Part shown: positions 26,440 through 35,760 of the stretch, one piece after another
Layout: each line of letters starts with the position of its first letter
How positions within the stretch are numbered: position 1 is the stretch's first letter
From: Flavobacterium akiainvivens
Lineage (GTDB): Bacteria > Bacteroidota > Bacteroidia > Flavobacteriales > Flavobacteriaceae
Length of the DNA stretch: 64,000 nucleotides
Assembly (NCBI RefSeq): GCF_001278115.1
Contig: NZ_LIYD01000005.1
Span: 3,437,717 to 3,501,716 of the forward strand
Reading direction: 5' to 3'
Translations under genes and position numbers: made by a program
The notes under the pieces: generated by a model
What the model was told of the DNA's origin: nothing
Seen by the model: only the letters and a program-made list of their open reading frames with translations
Databases searched by the model: none

Positions 26440-28160
26440 TATACAGAAACCGGCAGCGAAATGCTAAAGGTACTGCCCCTGCCTATGGCGCTGTCTACCC
26501 ATATAGTACCGTTCATTGATGTGATAAACTCTTTACTTATGGCAAGGCCAAGCCCTGTGCCTTCCTTCTCATTGCCCGGCACGCGGAAGTATTTATCAAA
26601 TATGCGTTGCTGGTATCCGGCCTCTATGCCTATGCCGGTGTCTTGTACGGCAATTATTATATTACCCTCATGTCTAAACGCCGAAACCACAACCTTTGAC
26701 TGCTCATAAGAATATCGTATGGCGTTAGACACCAGGTTGCTTACTATCCAGGTTGCCTTTTCTTTATCAACTGTAACGGGTAGAAGGTTTTCCTCAATTT
26801 TAATTTCTACCGCTATGTTTTTTGCCTCTGCAATTTTATAGGTGGCAGCCACGGCATCGTGTATAATACCGTTAACATTGCAGGGTTCAGGGTGCAGTTG
26901 TGCCTTTCCTGTTTCTACCTGGGTAATATTAAGCAGCTCGCCGGTGGTGCGCAACAGGCGGGTGATGTCGTCTTTTATGCTGCTGATGAGGTTTTTCTGC
27001 TCATCGTTAAGGGTGCCGGTACGCTCGTTTTCCAGCAGTTGCAGGCTCATTTTCATGCTGGCAATGGGCGTTTTAAACTCGTGCGATACCGTGGCTATGA
27101 AACTGGTTTTGGCCACATCAAGCTCTTTGTAAGGCGTTATGTTTTGCAGGATAATAAACGAACCTATAGCCTTTGCTTCACTTTCCCCGGTAGGGATTAT
27201 ACTTATAGGCACCAGCCTTTTTTCAAAGTAGCTTTCTTTGTTATCGGCATAAATTTTTAAAGGTTCTTCTTTTGTGGGTGCAGTGCTAATTTGTTGCAGC
27301 AGCAGCCTTAGCAGGTCATTATGCAGGGCTACGTCTGCCGCGGGTTTGCCTATGGTGGTTTCTTTTTTAAGCCCCGATATTTTAAGGGCTTCCTCGTTTA
27401 TAAACAGGATCCTGTTCTTTTCATCAAGGCCAATAACGGGGTCGTGCAGGTTGTTGATAAGCGTTTCTACACGCCTTTTTTCTGTCATAACCCTTGCCAG
27501 GTCGGTATCGCTGTATTCCTGTAGTTTCTGGGCCATGGTGTTGAATGATTTGGCTAAGGCCGAAAACTCATCATGCCCCTTAAAGTGCAGGCGCTGGGCA
27601 TAGTTTTTAGCCGCTATCTGGCGGATGCTCTCCGTAAGGTCGCGAATGGGGTTGGCTATATACCCCGGCAGGTTAATAATCAGCGTAAAGCCAATGATAA
27701 GGCAAAACGAACTGGTTATTGATATCCACAGTATGGAGTTTTTTGCTGTATCGCCGGCTATGTTACTCTTGCGCTTTATGGCATCCATATTCAGCTTCAT
27801 GATGCTGTTAATGTCCATACGCACTTTAGCCACCAGGGTGGTATTGGCGCTGTCTTTCAATAAGGCATCAAAATCTTCCTGCAGGTCGGTAGTAAGTTCT
27901 TTTTCGCCTACTTCGGTAATGTTGCTTTTTTGCAGGTCAAGGCTTTCCTGAAATTTTTCAGGGGTTTTGGGCTCCCGGCTTATATTATCCAGCAGTTTGT
28001 ACATAGTGCGCGAATAATCAAGCGACTGGTAATTTGCCGTGAGTATGTTGCCCGCGTCTTCGGCCAGCAGGTTTACCTGCCGCACGGCAAGGGCAGCCAG
28101 CATTACAATAAGAGCAAAAAGCAGCGTAAGGGCTACGGTAAGCTTGGTTTTTATTTTCAT
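26439..28160 (-). CDS. HAMP-PAS sensor histidine kinase of the kdp cluster
   Basis: A 573-residue membrane kinase. Membrane helices lie at about 8-27 and 143-164, enclosing a short periplasmic domain of about 115 residues. They are followed by HAMP (about 165-220), PAS (about 232-340), the phospho-accepting His360 in FIATVSHEFKTP, and the ATPase domain with N-box (IVSNLVSNAIRYS), G1 (DTGIGI) and G2 (GTGLGLAI). It starts one base after the stop of the KdpD-like gene. In E. coli the kinase and KdpD sensor are one protein; here they are two. The kinase probably phosphorylates the NtrC-type regulator at 35853, the only response regulator in the cluster. Confidence 0.85.
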   Translation of the reverse strand: MKIKTKLTVALTLLFALIVMLAALAVRQVNLLAEDAGNILTANYQSLDYSRTMYKLLDNISREPKTPEKFQESLDLQKSNITEVGEKELTTDLQEDFDALLKDSANTTLVAKVRMDINSIMKLNMDAIKRKSNIAGDTAKNSILWISITSSFCLIIGFTLIINLPGYIANPIRDLTESIRQIAAKNYAQRLHFKGHDEFSALAKSFNTMAQKLQEYSDTDLARVMTEKRRVETLINNLHDPVIGLDEKNRILFINEEALKISGLKKETTIGKPAADVALHNDLLRLLLQQISTAPTKEEPLKIYADNKESYFEKRLVPISIIPTGESEAKAIGSFIILQNITPYKELDVAKTSFIATVSHEFKTPIASMKMSLQLLENERTGTLNDEQKNLISSIKDDITRLLRTTGELLNITQVETGKAQLHPEPCNVNGIIHDAVAATYKIAEAKNIAVEIKIEENLLPVTVDKEKATWIVSNLVSNAIRYSYEQSKVVVSAFRHEGNIIIAVQDTGIGIEAGYQQRIFDKYFRVPGNEKEGTGLGLAISKEFITSMNGTIWVDSAIGRGSTFSISLPVSV

Positions 28161-28161
28161 T

Positions 28162-29292
28162 TCAGCTCAAAATAATTAGGTCGGTCTCCCCGGCCGACAG
28201 CTTGTTAAGCAGCGCATTAAATATATTAGTCGATAAAATTACCTTAAATAACGTTAGGTGCGGCTTGCCAATGCATATAGTTGTTATTTTGCGTGCTTCA
28301 GCCTGCTCCATAATGGCGGTTGCCACCCGGGTGTGCTGCACACGTATAATTTCGGCGCCCAGCTCTGTGGCCAGCTTAAAGTTGTTTATAAGGTGGCGCT
28401 GCTTATCCAGGGCAATTTTATCGGCGCTTTCTTTAGGCAGTTCTACGTACAGCAAAAACCACTTGCTGTGGTAGTAGTTGGCCAGCCTGGCTGTTTTACG
28501 GATAACCGTTTTTGCCGTAGTATGGTTACTGCTTATACACGCCATAAAGCGCTCCTGTTTCAGGTTTTTAATGCCGGTAACCTCGGTTTCTACCTTGCGC
28601 TCTACCTGGCTGGCCACTTCTTTTAATGCCAGCTCGCGCAGTTGCAGTATGTGTTCGGGCTTAAAGAAATTGTTGAGCGCATTGGGTATCTTGTCTGCCG
28701 TGTATATCTTTCCCTGTTTCAGGCGGGTAATCAGCTCCTCGGCCGTAAGGTCTATATTCACTACCTCGTCTGCCGCTTTCAGTACGCTGTCGGGTATGCG
28801 CTCTTTAACCTCAATGCCGGTAATTTCTTTAATATCATCATTAAGGCTCTCAATATGCTGAATGTTTACGGCGCTAATCACATTTATGCCGGCATCTATA
28901 ATATCCATTACATCCTGCCAGCGTTTGGTGTTCTTGCTGCCCTCTATGTTGGTGTGTGCCAGCTCGTCTACAACAACTACTTCGGGCCGCAGGTTGATTA
29001 TGGCCTGCACGTCGAGCTCTTCAAGGTACTTGCCTTTGTAAAAAATAGACCGTTTGGGTATTATGGGCAGCCCTTCCAGCAGGTCGTGGGTTTCTTTACG
29101 GTTGTGGGTTTCTATAAAGCCTATTTTTACATCAATGCCGTTGCGCAAAAGGCTGTGTGCCTCTTGTAGCATACGATAGGTTTTGCCTACACCGGCACTC
29201 ATGCCGATGTAGACTTTAAACTTGCCCTTTCTCGACTTTTGTATCAGGTCGAGAAAATGCTTCACATTATTTTCTTTTTCACTATTCACCAT
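28162..29292 (-). CDS. kdpD: KdpD-type sensor domain protein without kinase (KdpD + Usp)
   Basis: A 376-residue protein equal to the cytosolic N-terminal part of KdpD. I chose ATG 29292 (MVNSEKENNVKHF), which overlaps the porin stop codon as TAATG; the frame is open up to 29379 but inside the porin gene. The KdpD domain has Walker A (GMSAGVGKTYRM) and Walker B (VVVDELAHTN). A universal-stress-protein domain follows (about 230-376), expected to bind a nucleotide such as c-di-AMP or ATP in other KdpDs. There are no membrane helices and no histidine-kinase domain; those are supplied by the next gene. Confidence 0.88.
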   Translation of the reverse strand: MVNSEKENNVKHFLDLIQKSRKGKFKVYIGMSAGVGKTYRMLQEAHSLLRNGIDVKIGFIETHNRKETHDLLEGLPIIPKRSIFYKGKYLEELDVQAIINLRPEVVVVDELAHTNIEGSKNTKRWQDVMDIIDAGINVISAVNIQHIESLNDDIKEITGIEVKERIPDSVLKAADEVVNIDLTAEELITRLKQGKIYTADKIPNALNNFFKPEHILQLRELALKEVASQVERKVETEVTGIKNLKQERFMACISSNHTTAKTVIRKTARLANYYHSKWFLLYVELPKESADKIALDKQRHLINNFKLATELGAEIIRVQHTRVATAIMEQAEARKITTICIGKPHLTLFKVILSTNIFNALLNKLSAGETDLIILS

Positions 29293-30605
29293 TATAACCT
29301 GAAGCTGGCAGCAAGTGTTATCCTGTTTTCTGATTTTTTTAGGTCGGGCCTCCAGCCATCTGTAGAGGTGTCTATCCATCCGTCAGGGCTTGTGGTGCCG
29401 CCCTGGCCGGCAAAGTAGGGCACGTTGCTGCTCCTGAAGCCATACTCCAGCCTGAAGGTTACAAAATCGCTGGGCATAACATCAAAGGTAGCTGTAGCCT
29501 GAAACATTTTTAAGTCTTTTCCTTCGGCTAATGCATCGTTAAAAGCGTTATCGGCCACCGGCGATGGAGAGAAGGCCAGGTAAGCCCCGGGGTTGGTAAC
29601 ATAATCGCCCCTTAGCGTGATTGCCATCTTGTTTTTGTTGAACCACACACGGTTAGCCAGTGATGTGCCAAACATATAATTTTCCGATGCCTTTATACCG
29701 CCGCCCGTCTGGAAGCCGTAGTGCGTGTTAAGGCTAAAAGCCGCCTGAGAGATGCCGGTGCTTTCCTTGTCCTTAAAATAACGCGCCACAACACTGTTAT
29801 CATGATGGAAACGGCTTACCTGTGCATTGCCCCTGGTGTCTTTTCCGTTAAGGTAAAAGTTTGCCACTAATTGAAGGTTTTCGTTAGGGCGGTAGTAGCT
29901 TGATGAGCCCAACCCAAGTGCCTGGTTCCAGCCGTTGTAGGTTTGCCATCCGTTAAGGAACCATATTTCCTGCTTAAAGTTTTTAGAAGGATACATTTGT
30001 ACCCGTGCCCCCTGAAAATAAAACGGTGTAAAATCACACACCATGCTGCGCTGGTAGTTCCAGTTTTCGTTAACCACATAGCTTTCAAGGCCTATGTAGC
30101 TCATAAAAATACCCATCTCTACATTAATACCGAGCCACGCATTAAAGTGGTAACCTGCCGCCGCCTCGCGAATGTATTTAAGGTTGTTAAGGCTGGTGTT
30201 GCGGCCGTGGTTTACTGTGCCATCTAAATCTTGTACAATACTTGCCATCTGGCCATATTGCAACCACAGGCGGCCTATAATGTTTTTGTAATAGCTTTCT
30301 ATGCCAATACTTGCCATGTTAATAGTAAACTCATTACTGCGCCCTATGGTTGAGGAGATAGTGTGCGTATTGTCTTTAGGCTTGCTGAAATCATAGTTGT
30401 AGTAGGCATCTACATAAGCTACACCGGTCAGTATGGTTTCGCCGTCTTTGTCCTGTAAAGTAAGCGGAAAGTTAGTCTGCCTGTTCTGGCCGTTAATCCA
30501 GCCCAGGTCCATACCGTCAAAAGGTACTTTTTTGGTTACCGTATCGGTTTGGGCAGTAGCAATAGAGGCAAATAGCAACGGTGCTATTAAATGTATGGTT
30601 TTCAT
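29292..30605 (-). CDS. Outer-membrane beta-barrel porin of the kdp cluster
   Basis: A 437-residue predicted porin of the BBP2/OmpL-like type. A signal peptide (MKTIHLIAPLLFASIATAQ) precedes a beta-rich chain with alternating aromatic strands (GVAYVDAYYNYDFSKP, NIIGRLWLQYGQMASIV) and a C-terminal strand ending ITLAASFRL. The position inside the kdp operon suggests it raises outer-membrane permeability to potassium under limitation. It overlaps the kdpD start by one base and lies 236 bases after kdpC, a gap filled by a palindromic element. Confidence 0.8.
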   Translation of the reverse strand: MKTIHLIAPLLFASIATAQTDTVTKKVPFDGMDLGWINGQNRQTNFPLTLQDKDGETILTGVAYVDAYYNYDFSKPKDNTHTISSTIGRSNEFTINMASIGIESYYKNIIGRLWLQYGQMASIVQDLDGTVNHGRNTSLNNLKYIREAAAGYHFNAWLGINVEMGIFMSYIGLESYVVNENWNYQRSMVCDFTPFYFQGARVQMYPSKNFKQEIWFLNGWQTYNGWNQALGLGSSSYYRPNENLQLVANFYLNGKDTRGNAQVSRFHHDNSVVARYFKDKESTGISQAAFSLNTHYGFQTGGGIKASENYMFGTSLANRVWFNKNKMAITLRGDYVTNPGAYLAFSPSPVADNAFNDALAEGKDLKMFQATATFDVMPSDFVTFRLEYGFRSSNVPYFAGQGGTTSPDGWIDTSTDGWRPDLKKSENRITLAASFRL

Positions 30606-30674
30606 TTTGTTTGATGTTTTCTAATTTTTTTTGATTATGAGTAAGGTACTGTGCTGATCCTCAGTTTTTTTTTT

Positions 30675-30809
30675 ATTGCTTTCTTCACGCGCCGTCATTG
30701 CGAGGAGGCACGACGAAGCAATCTTTTTTGTCAGCCTGAGCTTTGTCAAAGGCAAGATTGCCGAGCTCCGCAGGCTCCGCTCGCAATGACGGCGCGTGAA
30801 GAAAGCAAT
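30675..30809. repeat. 135-bp palindromic element with 30-bp perfect inverted ends
   Basis: Left end 30675-30704 and right end 30780-30809 are exact reverse complements; the ends include GCCGTCATTGCGAG. The centre contains CACGACGAAGCAATC and GCAAGATTGCCG. Sequences of the form GTCATTGCGAGGAGGCACGACGAAGCAATC are, from memory, a widespread non-coding repeat. It carries no gene and sits between kdpC and the porin gene, looking like a miniature mobile element. Confidence 0.85.
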
Positions 30810-30841
30810 GAACACCAGCAATCTCTGTGGTATAGCTCGTT

Positions 30842-31402
30842 TTATTTTAGTGAAGAAAGCCCATCCAGCGCCAGATTCAGTTCCAGCACATTAATTACCT
30901 CAGTGCCCAGCAATGGTTTTTGTGTAAGTTCGGCCACTTTTTTCTGTACGAAGGCTTCGCTCAGGTTGCGGGCTTTTGCCACACGTTTTACCTGCACTGC
31001 CGCCGCCTGTGGCGATATGTGCGGGTCGAGGCCGCTACCGCTTGCGGTTACCATCTCGGCTGGGATGTCTTTCCTTTCAACACCCGGGTTTTTGATGAGG
31101 AACGAGTCGATACGCGTTTGCACCAGCGCCAGGTAATCAGGGTTAGACGGACCCTTGTTACTGCCGCCCGAACCAGCGCCGTTATAATCTACAGCGCTTG
31201 GACGGGGCCAGAAGTGTTTGTTTTGCGTAAAACCTTGGGCTACATTGGTATGGTAGCGCTTGCCGTTAACCTCTGTTATAAAGCCGTTGCCCTGATTTGG
31301 GGCGAGTTGTGCCACACCCAGTATGGACAGGGTGTATATACCCGAAAAGAACACGGCGCAAAACACCGTAAGCCTTATAGCGGGAATGATGTGTTTTTTC
31401 AT
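30842..31402 (-). CDS. kdpC: Potassium-transporting ATPase subunit KdpC
   Basis: A 186-residue inner-membrane subunit that stabilises the KdpFABC complex. The start is ATG 31402 (MKKHIIPAIRL); the frame is open to 31510, but that part is translated repeat sequence. One N-terminal membrane helix (about 7-27) is followed by the periplasmic domain with family motifs FWPRPSAVDYN, GSGLDPHISPQAA and VNVLELNLAL-type C-terminus (here EVINVLELNLALDGL). Palindromic repeats lie on both sides of the gene. Confidence 0.93.
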   Translation of the reverse strand: MKKHIIPAIRLTVFCAVFFSGIYTLSILGVAQLAPNQGNGFITEVNGKRYHTNVAQGFTQNKHFWPRPSAVDYNGAGSGGSNKGPSNPDYLALVQTRIDSFLIKNPGVERKDIPAEMVTASGSGLDPHISPQAAAVQVKRVAKARNLSEAFVQKKVAELTQKPLLGTEVINVLELNLALDGLSSLK

Positions 31403-31430
31403 TTTTATTGTTTTTGATTTTGACAGCATT

Positions 31431-31511
31431 TTTGTCATTCCGACTGAAGCGCAGCGGAATGGAGGAATCTTTTTTATTTGAGAGAGATTCCTCCTTCGTC
31501 GGAATGACAAA
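31431..31511. repeat. 81-bp palindromic element between kdpC and kdpB
   Basis: TTTGTCATTCCGAC (31431-31444) and GTCGGAATGACAAA (31498-31511) are inverted, with an inner inverted pair GGAGGAATCT (31461-31470) and AGATTCCTCC (31485-31494). It is a different family from the one at 30675 but has the same organisation. Confidence 0.85.
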
Positions 31512-31524
31512 CCGCGGTCTGTTA

Positions 31525-33564
31525 CTAAAAAAATACCCCCACCAGCATATCAATTACCTTAATCCCGATGAAGGGAACAATAACCCCGCCCAGCCCATAA
31601 ATAAACAGGTTGCGGCGTAGCAGGGCAGAGGCGCCAATAGGCTTGTAGGCCACGCCTTTCAGCGCAAGCGGTATAAGGAACGGTATAATAATAGCATTAA
31701 ATATTACAGCAGAAAGTATGGCGCTCTCCGGGCTGTGCAGCTGCATAATGTTGAGCCCCTGCAAGGCCGGTATGGCAGTAATAAACAGCGCCGGTATTAT
31801 GGCAAAATACTTGGCTACGTCGTTAGCAATACTAAAGGTGGTAAGCGTGCCGCGGGTCATAAGTAATTGCTTGCCAATCTCTACAATTTCAATAAGTTTG
31901 GTGGGGTCGTTATCAAGGTCTACCATGTTGCCGGCTTCCTTGGCGGCCTGTGTGCCGCTGTTCATGGCCACGCCCACATCGGCCTGGGCAAGGGCAGGGG
32001 CATCGTTAGTGCCGTCGCCCATCATGGCTACCAGCTTGCCTTTGGCCTGTTCGGCTTTTATATAGTTCATTTTATCTTCGGGTTTGGCCTCGGCAATAAA
32101 ATCGTCTACACCGGCCTTTTCGGCAATGTATTTCGCGGTAAGCGGGTTATCGCCGGTAACCATTACGGTTTTAACGCCCATTTTGCGCAGACGGTCAAAC
32201 CTTTCCGATATGCCTGTTTTTATAATGTCCTGAAGCTCTACCACGCCCAGTACCTGCTCATTTTTAGTCACTACAAGTGGCGTACCCCCGTTGCCCGATA
32301 CCTCTTTTACCTTCTGGGTAATCGCTTCCGGGAAAGGGTTGCCTGCCTTCTCTACCAGGTTTTTAATGGCATCATAAGCCCCTTTACGGATGCGCACATC
32401 GGCAAAGTCAATACCCGAACTGCGGGTTTCTGCAGTGAATTTTATAAACCGCGGAGTAGGGATATCAAAGCTTTTTGGGTCTTTACCCGCCAGCTCTATG
32501 ATGGATTTGCCCTCGGGGGTTTCATCGGCAATTGAACTCAGCACAGCCGCCTGTATGAAGTCGTTACCCGCCACACCGGGAGCCAGGTGAAAATGCGTAG
32601 CCTTGCGGTTGCCTATGGTTATGGTGCCGGTTTTGTCCAGCAGCAGCACGTCTATATCGCCTGCGGTTTCTACGGCCTTGCCTGATTTGGTTATTACATT
32701 GGCACGCAGCGCCCTGTCCATACCCGCAATGCCAATTGCCGAAAGCAGCCCCCCTATAGTGGTAGGTATGAGACAGACGAATAAGGAAATGAACGCCGCT
32801 ATAGTTATGGGTACATTAGCATAATCGGCAAAAGGCTTTAGGGTAACACACACTATTATAAATACCAGCGTAAAACCCGCCAGCAGTATGGTAAGCGCAA
32901 TTTCGTTAGGGGTTTTCTGGCGGCTGGCGCCCTCTACAAGGGCAATCATCTTATCAAGAAAACTCTCGCCGGCATTGGTAGTAACCTGGACTTTTATCTT
33001 GTCAGACAGTACCTTTGTGCCGCCCGTAACCGAGCTTTTATCGCCGCCCGCCTCGCGTATTACCGGGGCGCTTTCGCCGGTTATGGCGCTTTCGTCAATA
33101 GTGGCAAGCCCCTCAATAATTTCACCGTCGGTAGGTATAATATCGCCGGGTTCGCAAATAAACACATCGCCCTTTTTAAGGGATGATGACGGCACAATTT
33201 GTACTTCATCTACATACATTTCGCCTACAGGCTCAATTTTTTTTGCGGGGGTTTCCTCGCGTGTTTTTCTAAGGCTGTCCGCCTGCGCCTTGCCCCGTGC
33301 CTCGGCAATAGCCTCGGCAAAGTTGGCAAAGAGCAGTGTGAACAACAGAATTAAAAAAACAACGAAATTGTAAGCAAAGCTGCCCTGGCCGGTTGCCCCG
33401 GTAGCTGTCCACACGCATACGCACAGCATAATGGTGGTGCTTATTTCTACTGTAAACATTACCGGGTTTTTAATGAGCGATGCCGGGTTAAGCTTTATAA
33501 AAGACTGTTTTAAGGCCTGTTTTACCAGCTCAGGCTGAAACAGGGTTGTAGTACTGGATTTCAT
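31525..33564 (-). CDS. kdpB: Potassium-transporting ATPase catalytic subunit KdpB
   Basis: A 679-residue P-type ATPase that energises high-affinity potassium uptake. The actuator motif TGES is at 162-165, the phosphorylated Asp310 lies in DKTGT, and the hinge motif [10 protein letters not shown] and the [13 protein letters not shown] motif are present. Membrane helices lie at about 35-55 and 65-85, at 225-280, and at the C-terminus. Length and order match the family. It lies 9 bases after kdpA. Confidence 0.97.
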   Translation of the reverse strand: MKSSTTTLFQPELVKQALKQSFIKLNPASLIKNPVMFTVEISTTIMLCVCVWTATGATGQGSFAYNFVVFLILLFTLLFANFAEAIAEARGKAQADSLRKTREETPAKKIEPVGEMYVDEVQIVPSSSLKKGDVFICEPGDIIPTDGEIIEGLATIDESAITGESAPVIREAGGDKSSVTGGTKVLSDKIKVQVTTNAGESFLDKMIALVEGASRQKTPNEIALTILLAGFTLVFIIVCVTLKPFADYANVPITIAAFISLFVCLIPTTIGGLLSAIGIAGMDRALRANVITKSGKAVETAGDIDVLLLDKTGTITIGNRKATHFHLAPGVAGNDFIQAAVLSSIADETPEGKSIIELAGKDPKSFDIPTPRFIKFTAETRSSGIDFADVRIRKGAYDAIKNLVEKAGNPFPEAITQKVKEVSGNGGTPLVVTKNEQVLGVVELQDIIKTGISERFDRLRKMGVKTVMVTGDNPLTAKYIAEKAGVDDFIAEAKPEDKMNYIKAEQAKGKLVAMMGDGTNDAPALAQADVGVAMNSGTQAAKEAGNMVDLDNDPTKLIEIVEIGKQLLMTRGTLTTFSIANDVAKYFAIIPALFITAIPALQGLNIMQLHSPESAILSAVIFNAIIIPFLIPLALKGVAYKPIGASALLRRNLFIYGLGGVIVPFIGIKVIDMLVGVFF

Positions 33565-33573
33565 CTTTTGGAT

Positions 33574-35274
33574 TTAATAGAGTGAAAAATATTCGGCTAT
33601 GGGCCCCAGGGTTAGCGCCGGGAAGAAACTCAGCGCGGCCACAATAAAGATCACGGCAAACACCATAAAGCCAAACGTTGGGGTATCGGTCTTAAGCGTG
33701 CCCGAACTTTCAGGTACATACTTTTTAGCGGCAAGAATGCCTGCAATGGCTACAGGGCCAATAATAGGCAGGTAGCGCGCCAGCAGCATAACAATACCTG
33801 TAGCAATGTTCCAGAAGACGGTGTTGTCGCCCAGGCCTTCAAAGCCGCTGCCGTTATTGGCGCTTGATGAGGTAAACTCATACAACATTTCGCTAAAGCC
33901 GTGGTAACCGGGGTTGGCCAGCCATGATGCATAAGCTTCAGGGTTGCCTGCATACAGGTGGCTTGCCAGTGCAGTACCTGCCAAAATTAAAAGTGGGTGA
34001 AGCAGCGCCACCATCATGGCTATTTTCATTTCCCGGGCTTCTATTTTCTTGCCGAGGAATTCCGGCGTGCGGCCCACCATTAACCCGCTGATGAACACCG
34101 CGAGTATGATAAAGATGTAAAAGTTAAGGAAGCCTACGCCTATGCCGCCGTAAAAGCAGTTTACCATCATGCCCAGCAGGGTGGTAAGCCCACCCATGGG
34201 CGTAAAGCTGTCGTGCATAGCATTAACCGAACCGTTGCTGGTGCAGGTGGTATAAGTGGCCCAATTGGCCGACGCCGCTGCCCCAAAACGCATTTCCTTA
34301 CCCTCAAGGTTGCCTGCCGTTTGTGAAATACCCATCTTTTCGAGGGCCGGGTTACCGCCGGTTTCGCCTGTAATGGTAGGGATAAGCAGCAGTAAAAAAC
34401 CCAGGGTCATTACGCCAAAAACCGTCCACGCCAGTTTGCGGCGCTTTAGTACATAGCCCAGCGCAAACACGAGGGCTATTGGTATCAGTACAATGCTTAT
34501 GTTCTCTACTATATTGGTAATGTAGTTGGGGTTTTCCATAGGGTTGGCGCTGTTGGGGCCGTAAAATCCGCCGCCATTGGTGCCCAGTTGTTTAATGGCT
34601 ACAAATGCCGCCACAGGGCCGCGGCTTACCTGCTGTTCCTTACCTTCAAGGGTAGTAATGGTGTCTTTACCCTCAAAGGTCATAGGTGTGCCGTTAAACA
34701 CCAGTATTACAGCTGCTACAAAGCATATAGGCAGCAGCACACGGGTTGCCGAGCGTACAAAAAAGCTGTAGAAGTTGCCCAGTTGGGTGGTGGTTTTTTC
34801 TTTCATGGCTGTAAACACCACGCCACACACCGCCATGCCGCACGCCGCGCTTATAAACTGCCACAGCATTAGCGTAAGCTGTCCCAGATACGATAATCCG
34901 GTTTCGCCGCTGTAGTGCTGCAGGTTGGTATTGGTTATAAAGCTTACAGTGGTGTTAAAGGCCAGGTCGCCGCTCATAGACGGGTTGCCATCGGGGTTTA
35001 GGGGCAGCCACTCCATATTGAGCAGTACAAACATGGAGATTATAAACCACACCGCGTTTATGGTAAGCAGGGCGGCAAGGTGCTCTTTCCACCCCATTTG
35101 CCTGTAGGGATCTATGCCGCCCATTTTGTAGAAAATCTGGTCTATGGGGTTAAAAGCCCTGTCCAGCCAGGTATTTTCATAATTAAAAAGTTTGCCTATG
35201 TAGCGGCCTAAAGGTATTGCCATGAGCAATACCAGCGCATACATTACTATTATGCCAATGATTTCGCTGCTCAT
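33574..35274 (-). CDS. kdpA: Potassium-transporting ATPase channel subunit KdpA
   Basis: A 566-residue polytopic membrane protein with the four-fold channel-like repeat of KdpA. The signature LGTNGGGFYGPNSANPMENP is a selectivity-filter region. It binds and conducts potassium in the KdpFABC complex. It starts 3 bases after kdpF. Confidence 0.97.
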   Translation of the reverse strand: MSSEIIGIIVMYALVLLMAIPLGRYIGKLFNYENTWLDRAFNPIDQIFYKMGGIDPYRQMGWKEHLAALLTINAVWFIISMFVLLNMEWLPLNPDGNPSMSGDLAFNTTVSFITNTNLQHYSGETGLSYLGQLTLMLWQFISAACGMAVCGVVFTAMKEKTTTQLGNFYSFFVRSATRVLLPICFVAAVILVFNGTPMTFEGKDTITTLEGKEQQVSRGPVAAFVAIKQLGTNGGGFYGPNSANPMENPNYITNIVENISIVLIPIALVFALGYVLKRRKLAWTVFGVMTLGFLLLLIPTITGETGGNPALEKMGISQTAGNLEGKEMRFGAAASANWATYTTCTSNGSVNAMHDSFTPMGGLTTLLGMMVNCFYGGIGVGFLNFYIFIILAVFISGLMVGRTPEFLGKKIEAREMKIAMMVALLHPLLILAGTALASHLYAGNPEAYASWLANPGYHGFSEMLYEFTSSSANNGSGFEGLGDNTVFWNIATGIVMLLARYLPIIGPVAIAGILAAKKYVPESSGTLKTDTPTFGFMVFAVIFIVAALSFFPALTLGPIAEYFSLY

Positions 35275-35277
35275 GGT

Positions 35278-35355
35278 TTAAAATTTTTCGGGTTTTACAA
35301 GAACGTAGCACATATAGGCAAAAACCAGCAGGGCTACTATAAAGAGTAGGGTCAT
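35278..35355 (-). CDS. kdpF: KdpF small membrane subunit
   Basis: A 25-residue peptide, one membrane helix (LLFIVALLVFAYMCYVL) ending KPEKF. The position directly before kdpA and the single helix identify it as KdpF, which stabilises the complex. The frame is open upstream to 35478, but that part overlaps the preceding gene and has no membrane character. Confidence 0.8.
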   Translation of the reverse strand: MTLLFIVALLVFAYMCYVLVKPEKF

Positions 35356-35365
35356 AACTAAGGGT

Positions 35366-35647
35366 TTATACGCCTGAAGCATTGATTTGTGAAACATACT
35401 CCCTTTTAAGTTGCGGGGGGAACAGCTTTGCCACGGTGCAGTTGCGCACTTCCATAAATGTGGAAACCGAGTACACATAAATGTTGCCTATGGCATTTTT
35501 GGTTTCGTTACTGCCGGTAGTAAACAGTAGTTCGGCAATATCAAGGCATTTTTTAGCACGGGTAATGTGCCCCTGCCTGATGCAGGCTTTGGTTATCTCG
35601 GCAAACTGAACCGCTTTAATGGCAGCGGTCTTTACATGGTGTCTCAT
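35366..35647 (-). CDS. Small helical protein at the head of the kdp operon
   Basis: A 93-residue protein without signal peptide or membrane helix. It looks all-helical: FAEITKACIRQGHITRAKKCLDIAELLF, then a NAIGNIYVYSVSTFME segment. I recall small proteins with KNAI.N.YVYS in Bacteroidota kdp loci (possibly DUF7674), but cannot confirm this. It is the first gene of the kdp operon, 10 bases before kdpF, so a role in potassium uptake or its regulation is inferred from position. Confidence 0.6.
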   Translation of the reverse strand: MRHHVKTAAIKAVQFAEITKACIRQGHITRAKKCLDIAELLFTTGSNETKNAIGNIYVYSVSTFMEVRNCTVAKLFPPQLKREYVSQINASGV

Positions 35648-35671
35648 TTTGGTATTTGTTTTTTACGGTAA

Positions 35672-35688
35672 TGCCAAAATAGATGCCT
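35672..35688 (-). promoter_or_regulatory. Possible degenerate sigma-54 promoter of kdp
   Basis: On the minus strand AGGCAT (35683-35688), five bases, then TTGG (35674-35677) resembles TGGCAC-N5-TTGC with two or three deviations, 25 bases before the first kdp start codon. It is supported mainly by the neighbouring sigma-54 activator gene. No good TAnnTTTG element was seen in this leader. Confidence 0.35.
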
Positions 35689-35733
35689 GTTTTTAATTTA
35701 ATGGTGTATGGTTTTTGTTTTCAGTGTGTTGTA

Positions 35734-35760
35734 TTTGTTTTGGGATTGTGCCAAAACAAA
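35734..35760. promoter_or_regulatory. 10-bp inverted repeat, candidate activator site
   Basis: TTTGTTTTGG and CCAAAACAAA, perfect arms with a 7-base spacer, 87 bases upstream of the first kdp gene. The distance fits an upstream activator or enhancer site for the NtrC-type regulator. Confidence 0.45.

Noticed and set aside
29293-29379. N-terminal extension of the KdpD-like protein by 29 residues
   Set aside because: It overlaps the porin gene and has a composition unlike KdpD; ATG 29292 gives normal coupling with the porin stop.
30621-30821. Open frames across the kdpC-porin gap (for example one starting MLVFIAFFTRRHCE)
   Set aside because: They are translations of the 135-bp palindromic repeat and have no independent support.
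31403-31510. N-terminal extension of kdpC by 36 residues
   Set aside because: It is translation of the palindromic repeat; KdpC homologues start at the membrane helix that follows ATG 31402.
35733-35757. TGGCAC inside the inverted repeat as the sigma-54 -24 box
   Set aside because: No TTGC-like -12 box stands at the required distance, so the weaker site at 35672 was preferred.
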